Positions 8,896 through 18,161 of a DNA stretch of 64,000 nucleotides are shown piece by piece; positions within the stretch are counted from its first letter, which is position 1; every line of letters starts with the position of its first letter. The DNA comes from CAVOGJ01 sp963700865 (GTDB lineage Bacteria; Planctomycetota; Planctomycetia; Pirellulales; Pirellulaceae): the NCBI GenBank assembly GCA_963700865.1, contig CAVOZC010000018.1, positions 1,488,001 through 1,552,000 of the forward strand, written 5' to 3'. The translations under genes were made by a program, and so were the position numbers. The notes under the pieces are model-generated. The model saw only the letters and a list, made by a program, of their open reading frames with translations, was not told the DNA's origin and did not search any database.

Positions 8896-10995
8896 ATGAA
8901 TTTTGCTGGAAACGCCGCTAGGTGGATGTTCTCACGGGGCACGCTACTAAGTATCGTGCTCATGACCCGCTGCGTGGTGGCGCAACCGGCGGATCTCCGT
9001 TTTGAGACGCAAGATTCGGGGACGCGGGCAAGTCTGCGGGCCATTTTTCCCATCGATGAGCACACGGCCTGGGCCAGCGGCGCGAATGGAACGGTGCTCC
9101 GTACGAGCGACGGGGGCGTGGAGTGGCTGGATGTCAGCGTGCCCAAGGCCGAGGGGCTCGATTTTCGCAACCTTCACGCCTTTGATGCGCGGACGGCCAT
9201 CGTGATCAGCGCCGGGTCCCCCGCCCTCGCCTTTCGCACGAGCGACGGCGGTGATTCGTGGAAGCTGGTCTACGAAGATTCGGCGGCGGATGTTTTCGTG
9301 GACGCCGTTATGTTCTGGGACTCGGAGCGCGGGTTGGCGTACGGCGATCCGCTCAACGGCCGATTGTACCTGTTGGCAACTGCGGACGGCGGAGTGACGT
9401 GGCAACTACGCGAAGATGCCCCAGTTGTGTCAGTGGGCGAAGCTGGTTTTGCCGCCAGCTGCAGTTCTCTCATGGCGTGCGGGGATCGAGTCGCTTGCCT
9501 GGGATTGGGGGGAGCGGCGGTGGGCGATGCGCCGCAGGCGGGACGAGCCCGTGTGCTGCGCACCGCCGATGGTGGCGGAAACTGGGAAACGATTTGGACT
9601 CCCCTGCCAGCCGATGCATCCAGCGGCATCTTTTCGTTGGCCACCCTGGATGATCGACGCTTGGTCGCCGTGGGTGGCAACTATCAACAGCCCGAGGATG
9701 ACGCGAACAATATCATCCTGTCGAGCGACGGAGGTCGCACGTGGGAAGTTCCGAGTGGGCCGCTCCCGCGTGGATATCGCTCATGTGTCGCCGCCGGGTC
9801 GATCCATGGTCAACGCCTGTTCATTTGCGTCGGCACGACGGGCTGCGATCTCTCGGTGGATGATGGTCGGTCATGGTCGCCGTTGTCCGACGAGGAGTTC
9901 CATGCCATCCGTTTCGCGGCCAACGGCAAGGCGGCCTGGGCCGTCGGACCGGATGGCCACGTGGCTCGTTTGACTTGGACCGCGGCGGCCGACGAGCCGG
10001 GGCAGCCGCTGGCGGGTACGGCTCCCACACCATCGTCGGTCGACGCCGCGGATGCGACACCCGTGTTGGGGGAACGCCTGCCGTGCGTGGGAGATGAAAT
10101 TGTGGTTTGCGGTCAGCTGTTTCATACGACGACACCGGTCGTGCTCTGGATGGACCCTGGCGGATATGATGCCTATCGCGTCGAACGTCGGTTCGCGCCC
10201 TACGAGCAATCTTCCTGGGAACGCTCGCAAGAACTCGTCGAGGTACTCGAATCTCCCAATCGTTACAACTTGCGGGAAAGCCTGCTGACTCCAGCGGAAA
10301 TGGAACGCGTGCGTGGGGGCGGATGGGATTTGAAACTGTTGCAAGACAAAGTCGATCAATTTGTCATCCATTATGACGTGTGTGGCACCAGTCAAACGTG
10401 CTTCAAGGTGCTGCAGGATATGCGTGGACTGAGCGTCCACTTCATGCTCGATATTGATGGCACCATTTACCAGACGCTGGATTTGAAGGAACGAGCCTGG
10501 CACGCAACCAAATCGAATTCGCGGTCCATTGGCATTGAGATTGCCAATATCGGTGCGTATCCGCCAGATGACATGCGGGCCCTCAATCAGTGGTATTCCC
10601 AGGAAGCAGATGGGCGCGTGCCGCATCACCCTGCCCGAGCGGTTTGGCGACGGGGGCGTGCGGACGCCGGATTTTGTCGGACGGCCGCTGCGGAACACAC
10701 CCGCACGGGGCGTGATCCAGGGAGTGGAACTGGTGCAGTACGATTTGACCCAGCCACAATATGAGGCGCTGGCTCGGTTGACGGCCACGATCTGCCGCGT
10801 CCTCCCCAAAATACGTTGTGACGTCCCCCGTGATGCGGGGGACAGCCGATTCCCCATCAGCTGACCGACGAACAATGGGAAGCGTACTCGGGTTTGCTGG
10901 GCCATTATCATGTGCAAAAGAACAAGACCGATCCGGGACCTGCCTTCCAATGGGACAAGGTGCTCGGCGACGCCCGCCGTTTGATGGGGGATTAA
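8896..10995 (+). CDS. Asp-box beta-propeller fused to N-acetylmuramoyl-L-alanine amidase (Amidase_2); two frame changes
   Basis: About 700 residues if read through two frame changes. A signal peptide is followed (residues about 35-370) by at least five Asp-box repeats (TSDGGVEW, TSDGGDSW, TADGGVTW, TADGGGNW, SSDGGRTW), a YCF48/BNR-type propeller. From about 375 an Amidase_2 domain follows: QFVIHYDVCG carries the first zinc His, ERAWHATKSNSRSIGIEIANIG the second. It should cleave the MurNAc-L-Ala bond of peptidoglycan in the periplasm. The start has AGGAGG seven bases upstream. Frame changes lie near 10617-10625 (an extra base) and near 10845-10858 (return to the first frame, then IPHQLTDEQWEAYSGLLGHY to the TAA at 10993). 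The fusion itself is unbroken in one frame. Confidence 0.8.
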
Positions 10996-11222
10996 ATCCT
11001 GCCCTCGGCCGTCCCCTAGCGTCCCGGCCCACGATGGCGCAGGGAAGCCATTGCTGAATCGGAACGAGGGTCCGTCCGGCGGGGGAGCATGGCTCTGGCA
11101 CGCACAAAAACCTTGGCCAAGAAGGTCGATTTGGTTTAGAATGGGGAATTCCCCGGCACGGGGGCGTACTGGCCACCTGCCCGCCGCCGCACCGACCTCC
11201 CGTGACTTTTTTTGGAGCCACC

Positions 11223-14200
11223 ATGCGTCGCCGTTTTCCGGGTTCGAAACGAAACCGTCCCTCGCGTCATCAGCCCGGCGTACGTTTGTCGGCCGAGCCG
11301 CTCGAGCCGCGGATGCTCCTGGCCGGACTGGTGGAGGTCGGGACCCAACCGGAAGGAGTGCTCACCGGAAAGACCGTCTATGTCCACGCGGGGCACGGTT
11401 GGACGGCAAACAATCTGAGCGGCGGCGCCTGGTCGACTCAGCGTCCCGAGACCTTTGAAATGATCGAGGACCTGGGAAACCAGGATCAGCTCAACTTCTT
11501 TGCCGATTACCTGTTCCGCGCTGGAGCCACCGTGGTGCCGTTGCGCCCCATCGGCCATCAACCGCAGGAAGTCGTTCTCGACAATGACGATGGCGGGGTC
11601 ACTTTCGCGGGTGGCTGGAGCAACAGCAGCTCCCCCATTTATTACGGAGCCGCTGGCGATCTGCCTTACCGGTTTGCCTCCACTTCGCTGACCGAAACCG
11701 CCTACGCCCGGTATCGACCCAATATCCCGTCCGACGGGTTTTATCCGATTTACGCCTGGACGCGGGCCGGTTCGGATCGTGCCAGCGATCAACTGTACCG
11801 CGTGGCGCATACGGGCGGCATCACGGAAGTGACGATCAATCACCGCGCGGTCGGGAACGGCCTGGTGTACCTGGGAACCTACTATTTCGCCGCGGGAACG
11901 GATGGCTATGTCGATATCAGTAATCGCAGCACGGAAACCGGCCGCGTGGTGATTGCGGACATGATTCGCTTCGGCAACGGTATGGGGGACATCTCGCGTG
12001 GCGGCGGTGTGTCGAATGTGCCTCGCGAGGACGAGTCGGGACTGTACTGGATCAAATGGCACGTCGATCGATCGCAGGGGGTTTCGGAAAGCGAGTATCG
12101 GGCCTCGTCGGATGATCGTACGGCCGCGGTCACGTTTTCGCCTCGTTACGCCGAGTACATGAATCGCGAAACCGAGGGTAGCCTTTCCGACCGCGTGTTT
12201 GTCAGCTTTCATTCCAATGCCGGTGGTGGTTCGGCACGCGGTGTTTTGGGTCTGTACAATGGCAACAACACGCCTTCTTCCGCCACGCCCAATCAATTCC
12301 TGCTGGCCAATACACTGGCCTCCGAGGTGAATGCGGACCTCGTGGCCCAGGCGGGCCAATTCGAGCACAATTGGGCGAATCGAAGTGTCGTGACCCTCGA
12401 TCGGAGCGACATCGAGTTCGGGGAAATCAACAATGCCTACGTACAGAACGAGTTTGATGCGACCATTATCGAGACGGGTTTTCACGATAATCAACTGGAT
12501 GCGGAAATGCTGCGGGATCCACGCGTGCGCGATGCGTTGGCTCGCGCTACCTACCAGGGGGTGGTCCGCTACTTTCGGGCATTGGACGGCACGACGCCCC
12601 TGGTGATGGCCCCTGCCCAGGTGGCCGATCTACGTGCCGAGTCGCTCGCCGCAGGCACCGTGCGGCTCACCTGGACGCCACCGAGTCCCAGTTCCTACGG
12701 AGGCGATGCCCCCACCGCTTATCGTGTGTATGTCTCGGAAGATGGTTACGGATTCGACGGCGGCACCCTGGTGGCGGGCGGAGCCACCGCTACGACGACC
12801 CTTACCGGTTTGGAAGCGGATCGTGCCTACTACTTCAAGGTTGTGGCACTCAACGCGGGAGGCGAGTCACCTGGGTCGGCAGTCGTCGCGGCCTTGCCGG
12901 GCGACGGAGACCACAAAGTTCTCATCGTAAATGGCTTCGATCGCTTCGACCGCACGCTCAATCCACGGGTGACCTATACAACCGGAACCGTCGATCGGGT
13001 GCGACCCCGCAACAGCAATTCCTTTGATTACGCGGTCCAGGTCGGAGAGGCGATCGAGTCGTACACGTCCCAGGTGCTCGTTGACACGGTGCAGAACGAG
13101 GCGGTCCGCGATGGGACGGTCAACTTGGCGGATTACGACTCGGTTGTCTGGATCCTGGGGGAGGAATCGTCTGCCGACAGCACGTTCGACGCCTTGGAAC
13201 AATCACGGGTTGCGGCGTATCTCGCTGGGGGAGGCAACCTGTTCACCTCTGGAGCCGAGATTGGCTGGGACCTGGACCAGTTGGGGAATGGCGGCTCGTT
13301 TTACAACAATGATCTCAAGGCCGACTACGTCGCGGATGATTCGAATACCTACTCCGTGCAAGGACAGTCGGGTTCGATTTTCGCGGGGCTGTCCTTCAGC
13401 TTTGATAACGGGTCCCTGTTGTATGACGTGACCTTTCCCGACGTGATCAGCCCCACGGGGGGCTCCTCGGGCGCCCTCAGCTACGTAGGTGGCACGGGTG
13501 GCACGGCTGCCATTGAATACGCCCCCACCAGCGATCCGGAGGGCCGAGTCGTGATGCTGGGCTTTCCCTTCGAGACCATAACCTCGACCGCGGCCCGGGC
13601 GGAAACCATGCAGGCCGTCCTCGAATTCTTTGGGATGCGTAGCCTTCCGAACGGAGATTTTGATGGCAATGGGCAACTCGATTGCGACGATCTGGTGACG
13701 CTCACCGTCGCGGTCGCTTCCCAGACCGGCGATTTTGATCTGAACGCGGATGGGCTGCTATCCGCGGAGGATATTCTGTTCTGGATCACCGATATCAAGG
13801 GCACGCTGCCCGGAGATGCCAACCTCGACTTCGTGGTCGATACGTCCGATTTCAACATCTGGAATGCGGGCAAGTTTTCCTCCGGATATTGGTGCACCGG
13901 TGACTTTACGGGTAACCTGGTGGTCGATACGTCGGACTTCAATGTCTGGAATGCCAATAAATTTAAGTCCGTTGCTCCCGCCGCCAGCCCCGCATTGCTG
14001 CCTCCGCGGGCGGCCGGTGAAGTGACCCGGGTATTGGCGGAGGAACGCCAACCCGTGGCGGTCGTCGTCGAGTCGGCGGACGCGACAGGCATTCGGCCCT
14101 GGGCTCCCTTAGAAGTTCGGCCGAACCCAGAGAGTGAGCGGACTCTGTCGAGACGTCGGGATGGCCGGCAAACTGGTCGTTTGGATTTCGACCAAGCGGC

Positions 14201-14252
14201 CTCGATCGACCACTATTGGTCCCTGACGAGCCGCGAGGCCGCCGAGGCTTAG
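11223..14252 (+). CDS. LEPR-XLL exported Amidase_3 with golvesin-like insert, fibronectin III and dockerin-like modules
   Basis: About 1009 residues. The N-terminus has the planctomycete LEPR-XLL export motif (AEPLEPRMLLAG, residues 25-35). An Amidase_3 zinc fold follows: HAGHG at 55-59, SFHSNA with His 330, and IETGFH with Glu 417. It is interrupted at about 150-250 by a golvesin C-terminal-like beta domain (YARYRPNIPSDGFYPIYAW ... RVVIADMIRFG). A fibronectin III domain covers about 465-560, then a domain beginning HKVLIVNGFDRFDR that resembles glutaminase-like folds, then two dockerin-like motifs with SDFNIWN and SDFNVWN. There is no PEP-CTERM tail. ATG 11223 has GGAG five bases upstream. 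It lies 227 bases after another amidase, so the two probably act on the same cell wall. Confidence 0.88.
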   Translation: MRRRFPGSKRNRPSRHQPGVRLSAEPLEPRMLLAGLVEVGTQPEGVLTGKTVYVHAGHGWTANNLSGGAWSTQRPETFEMIEDLGNQDQLNFFADYLFRAGATVVPLRPIGHQPQEVVLDNDDGGVTFAGGWSNSSSPIYYGAAGDLPYRFASTSLTETAYARYRPNIPSDGFYPIYAWTRAGSDRASDQLYRVAHTGGITEVTINHRAVGNGLVYLGTYYFAAGTDGYVDISNRSTETGRVVIADMIRFGNGMGDISRGGGVSNVPREDESGLYWIKWHVDRSQGVSESEYRASSDDRTAAVTFSPRYAEYMNRETEGSLSDRVFVSFHSNAGGGSARGVLGLYNGNNTPSSATPNQFLLANTLASEVNADLVAQAGQFEHNWANRSVVTLDRSDIEFGEINNAYVQNEFDATIIETGFHDNQLDAEMLRDPRVRDALARATYQGVVRYFRALDGTTPLVMAPAQVADLRAESLAAGTVRLTWTPPSPSSYGGDAPTAYRVYVSEDGYGFDGGTLVAGGATATTTLTGLEADRAYYFKVVALNAGGESPGSAVVAALPGDGDHKVLIVNGFDRFDRTLNPRVTYTTGTVDRVRPRNSNSFDYAVQVGEAIESYTSQVLVDTVQNEAVRDGTVNLADYDSVVWILGEESSADSTFDALEQSRVAAYLAGGGNLFTSGAEIGWDLDQLGNGGSFYNNDLKADYVADDSNTYSVQGQSGSIFAGLSFSFDNGSLLYDVTFPDVISPTGGSSGALSYVGGTGGTAAIEYAPTSDPEGRVVMLGFPFETITSTAARAETMQAVLEFFGMRSLPNGDFDGNGQLDCDDLVTLTVAVASQTGDFDLNADGLLSAEDILFWITDIKGTLPGDANLDFVVDTSDFNIWNAGKFSSGYWCTGDFTGNLVVDTSDFNVWNANKFKSVAPAASPALLPPRAAGEVTRVLAEERQPVAVVVESADATGIRPWAPLEVRPNPESERTLSRRRDGRQTGRLDFDQAASIDHYWSLTSREAAEA

Positions 14253-14280
14253 GTGAGGCCGGCCCGACGGACGGTTTCCG

Positions 14281-14930
14281 GAAGCTCCAGCCACGGGAGG
14301 GACTGTGGCTGGAAGCCCCAGCCACGGACGGGTCGCCGAAGTCGCCAGGCTTTGGAGCGAGTACGGGTCAAGGACGGGACGAGGACTGTGGCTGGAAGCC
14401 CCAGCCACGGACGGGTTGGCGAAGTCGCCAGGCTTTGGAGCGAGGACGGGACAAGGTCGGGACGAGGACTGTGGCTGGAAGCCCCAGCCACGGACGGGTC
14501 GCCGAAGTCGCCAGGCTTTGGAGCGAGTACGGGTCAAGGACGGGACGAGGACTGTGGCTGGAAGCCCCAGCCACGGACGGGTCGCCGAAGTCGCCAGGCT
14601 TTGGAGCGAGTACGGGTCAAGGACGGGACGAGGACTGTGGCTGGAAGCCCCAGCCACGGACGGGTTGGCGAAGTCGCCAGGCTTTGGAGCGAGTACGGGA
14701 CAAGGACGGGACAAGGACTGTGGCTGGAAGCCCCAGCCACGGACGGGTCGGCGAGGTCGCCAGGCTTTGGAGCGAGTACGGGACAAGGTCGGGACGAGGA
14801 CTGTGGCTGGAAGCCCCAGCCACGGACGGGTCGGCGAGGTCGCCAGGCTTTGGAGCGAGTACGGGTCAAGGACGGGACGAGGACTGTGCTGGAAGCCCCA
14901 GCCACGGGAGGAAGCCCCGGCTACGAAAAA
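14281..14930. repeat. 83-bp tandem repeat array with internal hairpin, about eight units
   Basis: The motif GACTGTGGCTGGAAGCCCC starts at 14301, 14384, 14467, 14550, 14633, 14716, 14799 and (one base missing) 14882, a constant 83-bp period. Each unit holds the near-perfect palindrome TGGCTGGAAGCCCCAGCCA followed by a spacer containing CGCCAGGCTTTGGAGCGAG and CGGGACGAGG. Units differ by a few substitutions (GGTCGCCG/GGTTGGCG/GGTCGGCG). Because 83 is not a multiple of three, all frames stay open and long false translations result. A related single hairpin sits at 57747-57800. It may be a REP/BIME-like element expanded by slippage or recombination. Confidence 0.92.
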
Positions 14931-14951
14931 AGGGACCCCGTGGGGTCCCTC
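14925..14951 (-). terminator. Rho-independent terminator of the downstream PEP-CTERM gene
   Basis: On the minus strand the stem GGGACCCC/GGGGTCCC (14932-14939 and 14942-14949) with a two-base loop is followed by a run of six T. It lies 30 bases beyond the stop codon at 14982. Confidence 0.85.
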
Positions 14952-14981
14952 GTGAGGGTTGTTGGCGGATGCGGGTTTCTT

Positions 14982-16445
14982 CTAGCCGCGGCGTCGCAGC
15001 AGCGCGAGGCCGCATACGGCTGCAATCCATAGTCCCGCCGAACTCGGTTCCGGTACCAACGCGCCGCCACCGGCGGTCTGGAACTTCGCACCGTTCCACA
15101 GGTTGAAGTCCGAGACGTCGATCGACCCATCCGCGTTGAAGTCGCCCGAGCACCAGGCCGGGGTGCTGGTAAACTTGGCACCGTTCCAAATGTTGAAGTC
15201 CGAGACATCGACCGAGCCGTCCAGGTTGGCGTCGCCGACCAGGTAACTGACGCCGGGACCAATGTTGGCCTCACCGGCTTCGGCCAGCCAATCGGTCAGG
15301 TCGGCAGTATTGACGAAGCCGTCTCCGTTGAGGTCAAAGTCGGTGTTGTCGGCGCCAGATACAATTTGACTGACCAGATCGTCCACGTCGAGGCAGTCGT
15401 AAAAGCCGTCGTCGTTGAAGTCGCCGTCGATGCCTCCCGGAAGATTCGAGCCAACGACCAACAGGTTGTCAAAGAGCGCAAACTGATTGTCGACCTGATC
15501 CATGGGAACAACGCTTCCCAGTCCGTAAAGATCAGCGAGTCCGAAGTTGACAAAGCCATCTGTATCGTAAAGCGGAGATTCGATGATCTGCAGAAACTCC
15601 GGAGGCTCGCTGGGATTGCCAGTCGTCTCGGCCGTCGCTCCCCGCACGTGGTACTTCAACAGGCCCTCCGATTGCAGCACCTCCACCTTCACAGTCGCCC
15701 AACCATTGCCGATCATTCCCGGCATGGGCGCATTAATATTCGAGATAGCTTGGTAGAATGGGTAGGTTGCGGAGGTTACATTTGTATCTCCATCGGGACT
15801 GAGATAATCATCGTCAAACGGGTTTTGCGGCGTCCGGTTGATGGGCCCCGGGCTCATTGTGCCATTTGCGTTGTCCCGCCAATGCCGGTAGTCGGACGAA
15901 TCCGATCCGTCGCTCGTGATAAAGACGTAATTGCCGCTGCCGTTGAACGCGTCTAGCTGACCGTTAAATTCGAAGGGAAGATTGACCGTCGCCCCATCGC
16001 CTGCCACACCAATGGTTGCGTGCTGCGTCGTGCCTACGTTTCCCGGCGGTGAGTTAAGAATCCAATTCCGCAAGTAGACGTCGACCGTCATGGTGTAATC
16101 CATGACGTTGGTGATCTCTGTGTTGTGGAAGATCGTGTAGCCCTCGGTTTCAAAACCGGCGTTCGGTCCCACCGTTCGGTTGACTGAGATTTGCACGCCC
16201 GTCTTCGAACCATCGGTGGTCCCGGGCGCGACTGGAATCGGATTGCCATCCGCTCCGAGCAAGCTGCTGTAATCAAAACCGAAGGCGAGCGTGCCGTCCG
16301 GTGCGCCTAGACCCGCGTTGACAACCGTGTAATCCGACGACGTGTCCGTATTGAAGTTGTCGCTGATGATCGTCACCTGGGCCATCGCAGCCTGCACTCC
16401 CAGGCCGAGCGCGGCAGCCGCAAGAAACCGAGTTCGTCGAGTCAT
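14982..16445 (-). CDS. Exported PEP-CTERM protein with dockerin-like modules
   Basis: About 487 residues. A signal peptide (RTRFLAAAALGLGVQAAMA) is followed by a concanavalin-like beta-sandwich-looking body (residues about 22-330; e.g. FNTDTSSDYTVVN, FALFDNLLVVGS). Several Asp/Asn-rich calcium-loop segments follow (GDFNDDGFYDCLDVDDL, DFDLNGDGFVNTADLTDWL), then two dockerin-like motifs (GDANLDGSVDVSDFNIWN, GDFNADGSIDVSDFNLWN), and the sorting tail VPEPSSAGLWIAAVCGLALLRRRG broken here as VPEPS, a hydrophobic helix and RRRG. It is a surface or secreted protein of unknown ligand. It is divergent from the PEP-CTERM gene at 16830 and has its own terminator. Confidence 0.88.
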   Translation of the reverse strand: MTRRTRFLAAAALGLGVQAAMAQVTIISDNFNTDTSSDYTVVNAGLGAPDGTLAFGFDYSSLLGADGNPIPVAPGTTDGSKTGVQISVNRTVGPNAGFETEGYTIFHNTEITNVMDYTMTVDVYLRNWILNSPPGNVGTTQHATIGVAGDGATVNLPFEFNGQLDAFNGSGNYVFITSDGSDSSDYRHWRDNANGTMSPGPINRTPQNPFDDDYLSPDGDTNVTSATYPFYQAISNINAPMPGMIGNGWATVKVEVLQSEGLLKYHVRGATAETTGNPSEPPEFLQIIESPLYDTDGFVNFGLADLYGLGSVVPMDQVDNQFALFDNLLVVGSNLPGGIDGDFNDDGFYDCLDVDDLVSQIVSGADNTDFDLNGDGFVNTADLTDWLAEAGEANIGPGVSYLVGDANLDGSVDVSDFNIWNGAKFTSTPAWCSGDFNADGSIDVSDFNLWNGAKFQTAGGGALVPEPSSAGLWIAAVCGLALLRRRG

Positions 16446-16829
16446 TAGGGTAAGCCCTTTTCTCGGAAAAACAGTGGAAATTCACCAAGCCGGCCGGCAG
16501 GCCGAGCGCGAGTTCAGTCTAAAAGCGATTCGCCAAAAAATCCACTCATATTGGTCCGATTCTGACCCACGAAAGGAACAGCCCCGCCGGCACACGCGAC
16601 GAGCCGCGTCGGCTGGGATTTCCTCAAAATGTTTGTTGACAGGGCCTCAGAACCCAAGTAATTTGGGGAACATCGTGAAAGTAGGGCTGTCCCGCAGGGC
16701 TGACGAATAAGTCGGAACTGATATTCGGATCAGGGTGCTGGGGTCGGTCGGGGTGCTTGCCACCGCTTGCACGAGAGGTTTTCCTTTTGAACATCTAAAG
16801 CTTGTCAACCTGGTTGTGGAGAGAGACTA
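16446..16829. other. Divergent intergenic region between two PEP-CTERM genes
   Basis: The 384 bases separate divergent starts at 16445 and 16830 and must hold promoters for both. There is no open frame of note. The only sigma-70-like pair I can point to is listed separately. Confidence 0.5.
16636..16664 (+). promoter_or_regulatory. Possible sigma-70 promoter for the PEP-CTERM gene at 16830
   Basis: TTGACA (16636-16641), a 17-base spacer and TAATTT (16659-16664). The -35 is perfect but the -10 matches only three of six positions, and the implied leader is about 160 bases. Confidence 0.25.
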
Positions 16830-17777
16830 ATGAAGATGACTGGTACGAAGTTGCTCGTCGCGAGCGCCCTGACTATCGGCGTTCTTGTTTCGTCATCCTC
16901 CGCGGTGACGATTTTCTACAGCGAGGCATTCGACACGAGTGCCGCCAATGTGACGGTTCTTTCGCAACCCGATACCACGGTCAGCTATGTCAATTATGGA
17001 AACATGACGATTGGCTCGACCAACTTCATGTTGCCCGAATCGCCCCGCATGATTGCGGGAAGTGCCGCCACGCGGGGCATTCTTTTGCGAGCCAATGCGG
17101 ATGACGCGACGTCCGCGCCCGCCGCCGTGAACGTGCTGGCGGGCAATGTGCCGCAGCAATTTAGCGGTGACTACTGTCTCTCCTATGACATGTATCTGAG
17201 TGTCAGCCCCATCACACAAAATCCAGACGGCTCCTTCTCGCTGCCCTCGGGTTCCACCGAGCAAGGGCTGTGGGGCGTGGGTGTGGGCGATTCCATCGTG
17301 GAAGCCCGCAATACCCGTTTTTCGGGAACCAAGGGCACGTGGGGCTGGATCGACGGCGAGAACGGCTACAACTTTGAAGACGCCTCCATCTGGGAAGACG
17401 GCACGAACCTGGCCCAGCTGGGTGATACGCAGCTCTTCCAAGACGTGTTCTTCAACGCCGCCTTCCCCAACCCGATCGTCCCGGACGCCCCGAATGGTGC
17501 GGCTGGCAACAGCTGGGTGGAAGTCGACGTCGTCGTCCAGGGCGGTGAAGTCGCCGTCTTTTACAACGGAGTGGAGTTTTTCCGCGAGGCCAGTTCCGCC
17601 ACGAATGGTGCGGTGATGTTCGGCTACGAAGATCCCTTCGGCTCGATCAGCAATTCCCCGGATGGCATGTGGGGCCTGTTCGACAACTTTGTCATAAAGG
17701 AAGTGCCCGAGCCCAACGCCGGCCTGTTGGCGCTCGCCCTGGCCTTGCCCCTGCTTGCGACGCGTCGTCGTCGCTAA
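16830..17777 (+). CDS. Exported PEP-CTERM protein
   Basis: About 315 residues. A signal peptide (MTGTKLLVASALTIGVLV...SA) is followed by a beta-rich body with no named domain (FYSEAFDTSAANVT, GLFDNFVIKEV at the end), similar in style to the concanavalin-like body of the divergent neighbour, and a C-terminal sorting signal VPEPNAG, hydrophobic helix, TRRRR. No dockerin-like motif is present, unlike two of its neighbours. It should be exported and anchored or released by an exosortase-type enzyme not encoded in this window. A perfect terminator follows within 40 bases. Confidence 0.85.
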   Translation: MKMTGTKLLVASALTIGVLVSSSSAVTIFYSEAFDTSAANVTVLSQPDTTVSYVNYGNMTIGSTNFMLPESPRMIAGSAATRGILLRANADDATSAPAAVNVLAGNVPQQFSGDYCLSYDMYLSVSPITQNPDGSFSLPSGSTEQGLWGVGVGDSIVEARNTRFSGTKGTWGWIDGENGYNFEDASIWEDGTNLAQLGDTQLFQDVFFNAAFPNPIVPDAPNGAAGNSWVEVDVVVQGGEVAVFYNGVEFFREASSATNGAVMFGYEDPFGSISNSPDGMWGLFDNFVIKEVPEPNAGLLALALALPLLATRRRR

Positions 17778-17816
17778 GCGGCAACGTCGTTCCGTCAACG
17801 TGAATCAATGAGCTCC

Positions 17817-17846
17817 ATGGGACCCGAACGGGTCCCATGTTTTTTT
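17817..17846 (+). terminator. Rho-independent terminator
   Basis: Inverted repeat ATGGGACCC / GGGTCCCAT with loop GAAC, 17817-17838, followed by G and seven T. It lies 40 bases after the PEP-CTERM stop at 17777. Confidence 0.88.
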
Positions 17847-17898
17847 GTGCGCCTCCAACTCGCTACGGCGAGCGGTTTTGTTGCGCGGACGCCTACCA

Positions 17899-18099
17899 CG
17901 TTTCACCGTCAGCCGCAGGCGTACGCGAGCGCACTCGCAACGGCGAGCGCACTCGCAACGGCGAGCGCACTCGCAACGGCGAGCGCACTCGCAACGGCGA
18001 GCGCACTCGCAACGGCGAGCGCAACGGCGAGCGCACTCGCAACGGCGAGCGCACTCACCCGGCCAACAATCACGTACGCCTGCGGCTGACGGTTAAACG
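17899..18099. repeat. 18-bp tandem repeats enclosed by a 27-bp inverted repeat
   Basis: The arms at 17899-17925 and 18073-18099 are inverted copies with one mismatch in 27; the 20 inner bases (CCGTCAGCCGCAGGCGTACG) match perfectly. Between them the unit GCGCACTCGCAACGGCGA repeats about six times from 17928 to 18055, with one shortened unit. Translations of the array (RTRNGE, SALATA) are low-complexity and not genes. The arms recur, imperfectly, at 57518-57681, so this is a dispersed element rather than a local oddity. Confidence 0.9.
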
Positions 18100-18161
18100 G
18101 CTTCGCCGCGGGTCGCACACCACGCCTGTGCAACCGCTACGCGATCACCCCCCACCAGCCT

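Noticed and set aside
14281..14930. Possible CRISPR array
   Set aside because: Units are contiguous 83-bp copies with no unique spacers of regular length, and no cas gene is near.
14216..15106. Several long open frames on both strands across the 83-bp array
   Set aside because: They arise because the 83-bp period keeps every frame open; they share no family and differ only by frame.
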